A stretch of DNA of 21,775 bases from Oscillospiraceae bacterium (GTDB lineage: Bacteria > Bacillota > Clostridia > Oscillospirales > Ruminococcaceae): the NCBI GenBank assembly GCA_003516865.1, contig DPBR01000099.1, positions 1-21,775 of the forward strand. Direction: 5' to 3'. Numbering within the stretch: position 1 is the stretch's first letter; each line of letters opens with the position of its first letter. The position numbers and the translations under genes are program-made. Shown here in pieces: positions 13,265-19,205 of this stretch. Under the pieces are notes generated by a model. The model did not search any database, was not told the DNA's origin, and saw nothing but the letters and a program-made list of their open reading frames with translations.

Positions 13265-14747
13265 AAAATGTGGACGAAAAGGACTGTTTTTTAAGGTAAA
13301 CTCTGATGGATACTGCAGCAACTGTGTTATTCTGATTGACCTTGAAAATCAAAAACATCAGCTTGAATCTGACATTTCAGAAAGCAAGGAAAAAATCGCT
13401 AAACTTAAGCAAGAGATTAATGCTCAAAGCAACGAATTAAACGAATGTATAAAAAATAAAACCGAAATATATAATTCGATAAAAGAAAAAGCCGAAACTG
13501 ACGCTATAAACAAAATTCAAGAGCGCATTAATGCACTTAACGCACAGAAAGATGCTCTTGAAAAAGAATGTGCCGAGCTTGAAAATTCATCAAAAACGCT
13601 AAGCACGAAGCTTTACAATGAAAAAACATTATATGAAAGCTACAAATACTCAATAAGTAGCTTCAATAAATACGGGAATAGTTTCGACTATGATAATGAA
13701 ATCAATAATTTATCTACCACTGTAGTTATTGATTTACAGTGTATGACCATTAAACAGCTTCGCAAATTGCACAACGAAAATAAGAAGCTGATTGAAAAGT
13801 GCTTTGCCTGTTATTCCGGAAGGTATACTACAAAAACTAATGCGGCATTATACAAACTTATGACTATTGCGCTTGAGGCAGAGCTGCAGAATGTTCTTTT
13901 CTGTATTAAATTCGGAAAGCTTGAAGAATCCGTTGGGGCAATAAAAAAGATGTGTGAGCGGTATTATGCCATTGCCACAGACGGAAACCAAAGTATTGCT
14001 TCAACAATAAAGAAGTTCATTGGAGAAATCGAGGTTCTATTTACCGAAGCGGTAAAAATCGAATATGAATACTATGTACAAAAAGAACGAATTAAAGAAG
14101 AACAGCGCGCAATTCGTGAACAAATGAGACAGGAAGCCGAAGAACGAAAAGCCTTGGAACAAGAACGCAAGCGAGTTGAAAAGGAATCACAAAAGTATCA
14201 AAATGAAATAGACAATATAAAAATGCAGCTCAAAAACGCCACTGAATCACAGATTCAGACGCTCAATGACAGAATTGCCGAGCTTGAAAGTCAGCTTAAT
14301 CGTGTTGAAGAAAAGAAAGAGCAGATTATTAATCTTGAAAATGGTAAAGCAGGATATGTTTATATTGTCAGCAATATCGGTTCATTTGGAGAAAATGTAT
14401 ATAAAATAGGAATGACGCGCCGTCTTGAGCCAATGGACAGAATAAATGAACTTGGTAATGCAAGCGTTCCGTTTCCATTTGATGTTCACGGTATGATTTT
14501 CTCCGATGACGCAGTAGGATTAGAGCACGACCTTCATACAATATTTAATGACAACAGAGTAAACAAAGTCAATTTGCGAAAAGAATTTTTCCGAATAGCT
14601 CTTGACGATATCGAAAAATGTGTTGACGCGCGCTGCCCATCTGCAGAATTCAGAAGGACCGCACTTGCCGAACAGTATCGACAAAGCGTTTCTATGTCGG
14701 CTTCGGCAGGTGAACTGTGCGAGGAAGATATTGAAGAACGCTTGTAA
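13251..14747 (+). CDS. Zinc ribbon-coiled coil-DUF4041-T5orf172 (GIY-YIG) protein
   Basis: 498 residues. In order: a four-Cys zinc ribbon (CKKCGRKG, C4/C7; YCSNC, C22/C25); a coiled coil at about 29-120; a DUF4041-like helical domain at about 150-290 (MTIKQLRKLHNENKKLIEKC; EAELQNVLFCIKFGKLEESV); a second coiled coil at 280-365; and a T5orf172/Mug113 GIY-YIG domain at 366-455, with GYVYIV (368-373), YKIGMTRR (384-391), E425-H426 and NLRKEFF (441-447), then a tail. GIY-YIG domains cut DNA with one metal; here the target is unknown. Position between immA and integrase is the classic place for lysogeny-expressed cargo such as superinfection immunity. The AT-rich composition fits independent acquisition. 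Confidence 0.85.
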   Translation: MSKCKKCGRKGLFFKVNSDGYCSNCVILIDLENQKHQLESDISESKEKIAKLKQEINAQSNELNECIKNKTEIYNSIKEKAETDAINKIQERINALNAQKDALEKECAELENSSKTLSTKLYNEKTLYESYKYSISSFNKYGNSFDYDNEINNLSTTVVIDLQCMTIKQLRKLHNENKKLIEKCFACYSGRYTTKTNAALYKLMTIALEAELQNVLFCIKFGKLEESVGAIKKMCERYYAIATDGNQSIASTIKKFIGEIEVLFTEAVKIEYEYYVQKERIKEEQRAIREQMRQEAEERKALEQERKRVEKESQKYQNEIDNIKMQLKNATESQIQTLNDRIAELESQLNRVEEKKEQIINLENGKAGYVYIVSNIGSFGENVYKIGMTRRLEPMDRINELGNASVPFPFDVHGMIFSDDAVGLEHDLHTIFNDNRVNKVNLRKEFFRIALDDIEKCVDARCPSAEFRRTALAEQYRQSVSMSASAGELCEEDIEERL

Positions 14748-14770
14748 AGCTACGCGGAAAGGACCACAAA

Positions 14771-15904
14771 ATGCCGATAAACAAAACAGGCGCAAAGAAA
14801 GACGGCTTGCAGCAGTACCGCGTTCGGTTGAACTACACCGACAGCCTCGGCAAGCCGCGGCAAATTGAGCGCACGGCTTACGGGCTTGCGGAAGCGAACG
14901 CTCTGGAACAGCAGCTTATAGCCGAGTATAAAGAAAAGCGTACCGCAAGCGCTCGGCTCACGGTACGCGAATTATTTGAGGAATACGCGGTTTATCACGC
15001 GCACGAAACCCGCAAAACCTCTCACGACAACGCAATGAAAATATTGCAACTGCGGGTTCTGCCGACAATGGCGGATTATCGTCTGGACAAGCTTACACAG
15101 CCGGTTCTCGCGAAATGGAAGAACGGGCTTGCCTCAAACAGACTTGCCGTTTCAACGAAGCAAAACGCTTATAAAGTATTTGTGGCAATGCTGAATTACG
15201 CGGTGAAAATGGAATACCTTCAAAAGAACCCGCTTTCCGCGCTCGGCAACTTCAAGGCGCCCGAAGAGATTGAAAAACCCGCCGATACCCTGCGCTACTA
15301 CACCGCCGAGGAATTTTGCAAATACATCGCCGCAGCGCGCGCAAGAGCGGTCACGCTGATTGACTGGGGGTATTATGTATTCTTCTGCATTGCGTTCTAC
15401 ACGGGCGCAAGAAAGGGCGAAATCAACGCGCTGAAGTGGACGGACATTGACGGAAACATTCTTCATATCCGCCGCAGTATCGCGCAAAAGCTCAAAGGCG
15501 GCGATGTCGAAACCCCGCCGAAGAATAAGTCGAGTTACCGCGATTTGCAAATTCCTGCGCCGCTGATGAACATTCTTTCGGAACACAAGCAGCGGCAAAA
15601 AGAAGCTGCAAAGAATTTCAGCGAGGATTACCGAATATGCGGCGGGGAGCAACCGCTCCGCGATACGTCAATCGAGAACCACAACAAAGCGTTCGCGAAA
15701 GCGGCAGGGCTTCCGCACATCAGGATACACGATTTTCGGCACACGCACGCTTCTCTGCTCGTGAACGAGGGGATAAACATTCAGGAAATCGCCCGCCGTC
15801 TGGGTCACTCGGACGTGCAAATGACGTGGAATACTTACAGTCACCTTTATCCGCGCGAGGAAGAACGCGCCGTTGAAATTCTCAATCGAATAGTTCCCGA
15901 TTAA
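14771..15904 (+). CDS. int: Tyrosine integrase
   Basis: 377 residues, AAAGGA 8 nt before the ATG. The N-terminal β-rich arm-binding domain (QYRVRLNYTDSLGKPRQIER) is followed by the SAM-like core-binding domain (TVRELFEEYAVYHAHE; about 63-160) and the catalytic domain. Active-site residues are all present: R214 in GARKGE, a Lys near 251-253 (PPKNKS), H320-x-x-R323 (HDFRH), H346 in RRLGHS and Y356 in WNTYSHLYP. It should carry out site-specific integration and excision at the adjacent tmRNA end. Base use returns to the GC-richer type of the early operon, in contrast to the preceding AT-rich gene. Confidence 0.96.
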   Translation: MPINKTGAKKDGLQQYRVRLNYTDSLGKPRQIERTAYGLAEANALEQQLIAEYKEKRTASARLTVRELFEEYAVYHAHETRKTSHDNAMKILQLRVLPTMADYRLDKLTQPVLAKWKNGLASNRLAVSTKQNAYKVFVAMLNYAVKMEYLQKNPLSALGNFKAPEEIEKPADTLRYYTAEEFCKYIAAARARAVTLIDWGYYVFFCIAFYTGARKGEINALKWTDIDGNILHIRRSIAQKLKGGDVETPPKNKSSYRDLQIPAPLMNILSEHKQRQKEAAKNFSEDYRICGGEQPLRDTSIENHNKAFAKAAGLPHIRIHDFRHTHASLLVNEGINIQEIARRLGHSDVQMTWNTYSHLYPREEERAVEILNRIVPD

Positions 15905-15937
15905 TTTTTTTCAATAATTTCGGGGATTTTTCGGGGA

Positions 15938-15972
15938 TAAAAAGAAAAGAACCGCATTGTACTGCGGTTCTT
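15938..15972 (-). terminator. Intrinsic terminator of ssrA (possibly bidirectional)
   Basis: A 10-bp stem AAGAACCGCA (15947-15956)/TGCGGTTCTT (15963-15972) with a six-base loop. On the minus strand it is followed by TTCTTTTTAT, a proper U-tract for tmRNA. On the plus strand the tail is weaker (TTGGCTTTA) but may end the integrase transcript. It lies on the phage side of the tmRNA end. Two copies of TTCGGGGAT at 15919-15938 (11-bp period) precede it and could be integrase arm sites. Confidence 0.8.
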
Positions 15973-15980
15973 TGGCTTTA

Positions 15981-16332
15981 TGGTGGAGCCGAGGGGAATT
16001 GAACCCCTGTCCGAAAACCCATCTACACAACTTTCTCCGAGTGCAGTCTGTCTTTTGAAATTCCCTCACGGAAGCGCCGACAAACAGGCTCAGACGCTCG
16101 GTAGCCTTTAGTACAATCCGCGTTATAAGGCTATTTGCACGAATCGTTCACTGCTAGTCGACGCCGCTTTCCCGACCGCAGTACTTCGGGAAGCGACGGC
16201 AGCGCGCTTAGGCAGCTGCTAAAACGAGATCGTCGTCTGCGTTTAAATTTAAGTTTGCGACTATTAAAGTGCTTTCGCCCGCACTACTCGCTTATCATGC
16301 TTCTGAATCCCCGTCGAAGCCTTTACGGCCCC
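15981..16332 (-). ncRNA. ssrA: tmRNA (transfer-messenger RNA)
   Basis: A 352-nt gene. The 5' end GGGGCCGTAAAGG and 3' end GGTTCAATTCCCCTCGG...CTCCACCA form the tRNA-like domain: GGGGCCG pairs with CGGCTCC in a 7-bp acceptor stem with one G-U, the T-loop TTCAATTC is present, and CCA is encoded. A tag reading frame follows TAGTCGCAAAC, the usual resume context. tmRNA with SmpB frees stalled ribosomes and tags the broken protein for proteolysis. Its 3' end serves as the prophage attachment site and has been left whole. Confidence 0.97.
16208..16258 (-). other. tmRNA proteolysis-tag reading frame
   Basis: From the GCA resume codon the frame reads ANLNLNADDDLVLAAA and stop. It starts AN like many tags but ends LAAA, one Ala beyond the common ALAA, with Val at the position that is usually Ala. 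The middle NADDD region would suit adaptor binding as in other species; that is inference. Confidence 0.88.
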
Positions 16333-16346
16333 ATACTTGATATTAT

Positions 16347-16375
16347 ATTATAACACATCATTTTCACTTTGTCAA
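16347..16375 (-). promoter_or_regulatory. ssrA promoter
   Basis: The minus-strand -35 TTGACA (16370-16375), 17-nt spacer and -10 TATAAT (16347-16352) match consensus, giving a start near 16340, eight bases before the mature 5' end, which RNase P would trim. Confidence 0.9.
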
Positions 16376-16397
16376 GGGTTTTCGCAAATTTTTCCCC

Positions 16398-16430
16398 TAA
16401 AAAACATCCCGAACGCAGAACATTCGGGCA
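16398..16430 (-). terminator. Terminator of the lipoprotein gene
   Basis: On the minus strand CCCGAA (16423-16428) pairs with TTCGGG (16408-16413) around a nine-base loop, followed by ATGTTTTTTAG. It ends 8 bp after the lipoprotein stop and insulates the downstream ssrA promoter. Confidence 0.8.
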
Positions 16431-16437
16431 TTTTGTA

Positions 16438-17382
16438 TTAAATTGTATCTTCCGCGTGATAAAGAATATCTGAAATCAGCTCGATTTTCTCGATTTCAGC
16501 GTCGACCGTCTGGCTGTTTCTGTACCTGATATTGCTCAGCGTCAGACGAACAAGCGCAACATCTCCGATACCAAGCCCCGCGCTGTCGCATTTCGTATCG
16601 CGAAAATACCCGCATTGAACGCCCGGCATATCCGAATAAGCCACGATTTCGCTTGAAACAAAGCTTGTGCGCTCGTAAAACTCCGGTTTACTTCCCAAAA
16701 TCGGAAGTTTGCTTTCCGTCGGCATAAAACCGAGCAATCCGCCGTCCGGGTCATAAGAACTCCGCGCTCCGATTCCCAAAAAGCCTTCAATCGTAATCGT
16801 GCCGTCAAACTCGGCTGAAACTCTGTCGCTAACGCTGCTTGCCGATAATCCGTCGTAATAATACGGTTCGGGAGTATCCGCGTAATCGTCAATCTTAAAC
16901 TCTGAAACAGCGCGCGTAAGCTTCAGCCCGCAAATTTCATCTCCGACATTAACGCGCTTGGAGGAATTTTTGTTTTCAGCGATATTTCCGCTGAACGCAT
17001 AATCGTTGAACATATCGGCGTTCTGATAATTATTATAAGCAACGCCCGAAGGCTCGGTAAAATACTGAAATCCCTCGCAAATAACCGTCGTTCCATAGTC
17101 CGTTTTCGCGAGATTGTCCGCAGTTTTTTCCGTTCCCTCAATAGCGGTAATCTCCGAGGTGTAAATCGGCTTGCCGTCGGGTCCTGTGAAAACGGTAGGC
17201 TCGCCTTTCGGAATATCCGAAGAAGCGCCGCTTTCCGACGAACTTTCGGTACTTTTCTCCGCTGAAGAACCAAAACTCGCGCTCGTTCCCGAAGAATTTT
17301 CGGACTTTTGCTCGTTCGCGCAGCCTGCCAGAAGCGAAACCGCCAAAATTCCCGCTGTTATCAGTATTTTGTGTTTATTCAC
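16438..17382 (-). CDS. Secreted lipoprotein of unknown function
   Basis: 314 residues from the GTG at 17382 (GAGAGGG 6 nt upstream); the longer ATG start would place 12 extra charged residues before the signal. The signal peptide is NKHKILITAGILAVSLLAGC with the lipobox LLAGC; the Cys should be lipidated and anchor the protein outside the membrane. A Ser/Glu/Gly-rich low-complexity linker follows (about residues 24-58), then a folded domain of about 240 residues rich in β-type sequence, with a repeated Asp/Tyr-rich character (DDYADTPEPYYYDGL; RSSYDPDGG). No enzyme motif is recognised. It is monocistronic and divergent from sigG. Confidence 0.88.
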   Translation of the reverse strand: MNKHKILITAGILAVSLLAGCANEQKSENSSGTSASFGSSAEKSTESSSESGASSDIPKGEPTVFTGPDGKPIYTSEITAIEGTEKTADNLAKTDYGTTVICEGFQYFTEPSGVAYNNYQNADMFNDYAFSGNIAENKNSSKRVNVGDEICGLKLTRAVSEFKIDDYADTPEPYYYDGLSASSVSDRVSAEFDGTITIEGFLGIGARSSYDPDGGLLGFMPTESKLPILGSKPEFYERTSFVSSEIVAYSDMPGVQCGYFRDTKCDSAGLGIGDVALVRLTLSNIRYRNSQTVDAEIEKIELISDILYHAEDTI

Positions 17383-17417
17383 AGTTTTCCCTCTCTTGAA
17401 TTTTTTGTTATAACACA

Positions 17418-17446
17418 ATTATAACACAAATCAGCGCAAAAGTCAA
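17418..17446 (-). promoter_or_regulatory. Lipoprotein gene promoter
   Basis: The minus-strand -35 TTGACT (17441-17446), 17-nt spacer and -10 TATAAT (17418-17423). It is a SigA-type site, so the lipoprotein is probably made in vegetative cells, unlike the divergent sigG. Confidence 0.85.
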
Positions 17447-17457
17447 CCGAATTTATG

Positions 17458-17487
17458 GAATATCAAAACCGCTTTCAGACAATAATA
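17458..17487 (+). promoter_or_regulatory. Candidate SigF/SigG-type promoter of sigG
   Basis: GAATA (17458-17462), an 18-nt spacer and AATAATA (17481-17487) fit the forespore sigma pattern (GHATR-N18-CATNNTA) with a single mismatch in the -10. In Bacillus, sigG is transcribed by SigF and then by itself. No SigA consensus is seen in this stretch on the plus strand. Confidence 0.45.
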
Positions 17488-17517
17488 CTTGTACAGAAAG
17501 TTGTCGGAGGTGGTTTC

Positions 17518-18288
17518 TTGTATTATAACAAGGTTGAAATAAGCGGAGTTAACACGGCTAAGCTCACCGTACTGAAAGAAAGCGAAAAAACCGAGCTTCT
17601 GAAGCGCGTGAAACAGGGCGATATGACGGCGCGCGAGGAGCTTATCCGCGGAAATCTGCGGCTTGTACTGAGCGTTATTCAGCGTTTCACAAATCGCGGA
17701 GAAAGCGCGGACGACCTTTTTCAGGTCGGCTGTATCGGGCTTATAAAGGCAATCGACAACTTCGACATCACGCAGAACGTTCGATTCAGCACCTATGCCG
17801 TACCTATGATAATGGGCGAACTTCGGCGCTATCTTCGAGATAACGCTCCCGTTCGCGTAAGCCGTTCAATGCGTGATACGGCGTATAAGGCTATGCAGGC
17901 GAAAGAAAAGCTGATAACCGAAAAAGGCAGAGAACCGAAAATTGAAGAAATCGCGAAAGAACTCGGCGTTCCGCGTCAGGACGTCGTAATAGCGCTTGAA
18001 GCGATAAGCGAGCCTATTTCTCTTTACGAGCCTGTTTTCTCGGAATCGGGCGACACGATTTACGTTCTCGACCAGCTCGGCGACCACAACGACGATATGA
18101 ACTGGCTTAACGAAATCTCGCTTAAAGAAGCGATTGAACATCTCGGAAAGCGCGAAAAGCGTATCCTGAACCTACGCTTCTTCCGCGGTAAAACGCAGGT
18201 CGAGGTTGCAAAGGAAATCGGGATTAGCCAAGCGCAGGTTTCGCGGCTCGAAAAATGCGCGCTGAACAAAATCAAGAACAGAATATGA
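17518..18288 (+). CDS. sigG: RNA polymerase sporulation sigma factor SigG
   Basis: 256 residues from a TTG at 17518 (GGAGGTG 6 nt upstream), giving MYYNKVEISGVNTAKLTVLK, which matches the SigG N-terminus (NKVEI-GV-T-KL-VLK). The upstream ATG at 17455 would add 21 residues absent from SigG and is rejected. Region 2: REELIRGNLRLVLSVIQRF, DDLFQVGCIGLIKAIDNFD and VRFSTYAVPMIMGELRRYLR; region 3: REPKIEEIAKELGV; region 4: REKRILNLRFFRGKTQVEVA with the helix-turn-helix GISQAQVSRLE. SigG drives late forespore genes. In Bacillus it follows sigE, but here it stands alone, convergent with the DUF368 operon. Confidence 0.95.
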   Translation: MYYNKVEISGVNTAKLTVLKESEKTELLKRVKQGDMTAREELIRGNLRLVLSVIQRFTNRGESADDLFQVGCIGLIKAIDNFDITQNVRFSTYAVPMIMGELRRYLRDNAPVRVSRSMRDTAYKAMQAKEKLITEKGREPKIEEIAKELGVPRQDVVIALEAISEPISLYEPVFSESGDTIYVLDQLGDHNDDMNWLNEISLKEAIEHLGKREKRILNLRFFRGKTQVEVAKEIGISQAQVSRLEKCALNKIKNRI

Positions 18289-18314
18289 AAAAAGCGCCGC
18301 GTAAAAACGGCGCT
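18287..18314 (-). terminator. Terminator of the DUF368 operon, shared with sigG 3' end
   Basis: AGCGCCG (18293-18299) pairs with CGGCGCT (18308-18314). On the minus strand the stem runs into TTTTTT, a good terminator for the operon; on the plus strand the tail GATTTTG is weaker but may end sigG. The convergent genes are only 44 bp apart. Confidence 0.8.
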
Positions 18315-18332
18315 GATTTTGTGGATTTGGGA

Positions 18333-19187
18333 TTACTCGGCTTCCTTTTTGCCCGAATTTCCGAGCTTTTCAATAAGCAGCGATACCACAACTCCGACTA
18401 TCAAAAAAACAAATCCGTATCCCGTCTGCAAATTAAAGCCGAAGCCGTTGGGGAGAATTGCGTAAACCGAGCCGATTACAAGCCCCATAAGCGCGGAATA
18501 AACCATAAGCCTGTTCTTTTCGATGAGGATAGAAATAAGCTTTGCGCCGAAAATTATTCCTATAACAGCGCCTATCGCGAACGGAATAATCACATAGAAA
18601 TTAAGTTCGGAAAGCGCGCGGATAACGGTTTCATAAACGCCTATCAGCATCATCACAAACGAGCCTGAAATACCGGGAATAATCATAGTTACGGCGGCGA
18701 GCGCGGCGCAGCCGACAAGCTTCAGCGAGTACACAAAGTCAAAGCTTGTGATATTTTCGGCGGCGAAAGTGAACAGATTGAGCTTCTCAAGCACTGCAAG
18801 TCCCACAACAACCGCCATTCCTATAACAAACGGCACAGCGCAGAGCGGCTTCGGCTTCTTTTCAGTTGTTCCGAAACGGTAAATCAGCGGTATTCCGCCG
18901 AGAATAAGTCCGATGAAGAACATATTCGTCTGAACGCCATAGCTCTCGAAAAGCTGCGAAATCAGTTTCGCGGAAACGAGAATGCCCGAACCTGCGCCAA
19001 GCGCAAACGTTATCAAAAACGGCAGATTTTTGAAGATTTTCTTAATCCCCGAAATCGATTCGGTTATCCTGTCGAAAATTCCGAACACTACAAGCATTGT
19101 TCCGCCGCTTACGCCGGGAATTACGTTTGCGATGCCGAAAATCAGTCCGCACAGAAAGTATTTAAGGTATTCGACAACTTTTTTCAT
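18333..19187 (-). CDS. popT: DUF368 membrane protein, undecaprenyl-phosphate translocase family
   Basis: 284 residues with about eight or nine hydrophobic segments. Two internal repeats carry the family signature: IANVIPGVSGGTMLVVFGIF (19-38) and VTMIIPGISGSFVMMLIGVY (about 166-185), the inverted re-entrant motifs of DUF368. Members named PopT recycle the carrier lipid undecaprenyl phosphate across the cytoplasmic membrane for cell-wall synthesis; substrate here is taken from the family. AGGAG lies 9 nt before the ATG. It is the second gene after the P-type-ATPase-like gene, 18 bp apart, so both are one transcript. Confidence 0.88.
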   Translation of the reverse strand: MKKVVEYLKYFLCGLIFGIANVIPGVSGGTMLVVFGIFDRITESISGIKKIFKNLPFLITFALGAGSGILVSAKLISQLFESYGVQTNMFFIGLILGGIPLIYRFGTTEKKPKPLCAVPFVIGMAVVVGLAVLEKLNLFTFAAENITSFDFVYSLKLVGCAALAAVTMIIPGISGSFVMMLIGVYETVIRALSELNFYVIIPFAIGAVIGIIFGAKLISILIEKNRLMVYSALMGLVIGSVYAILPNGFGFNLQTGYGFVFLIVGVVVSLLIEKLGNSGKKEAE

Positions 19188-19205
19188 ACTGAAATGCTCC
19201 TATAA

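Larger units (their letters stand above)
1..15980. mobile_element. Prophage, integrase-proximal part, inserted at the 3' end of ssrA
   Basis: Terminase small subunit, HNH endonuclease, RusA, primase-helicase, Sak4-like ATPase, Rha, Cro/CI switch, ImmA and tyrosine integrase lie in normal temperate-phage order. The right boundary is placed at the encoded CCA end of the tmRNA (15981), because the integrase gene ends 76 bp from it and tmRNA 3' ends are well-known integration sites. The exact att core cannot be defined because the other junction is outside the window. Everything left of position 1 (large terminase, portal, capsid, tail, lysis) is inferred and not seen. Replication genes are intact, which suggests a recent or functional prophage. 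Confidence 0.93.

Noticed and set aside
17455..17517. Upstream ATG start for sigG
   Set aside because: It adds 21 residues with no match to SigG, includes the candidate -35 element and ignores the GGAGGTG site that serves the TTG at 17518.
18288..18668. Plus-strand ORF downstream of sigG
   Set aside because: It overlaps the DUF368 gene antisense and begins within the sigG end; no ribosome binding site.
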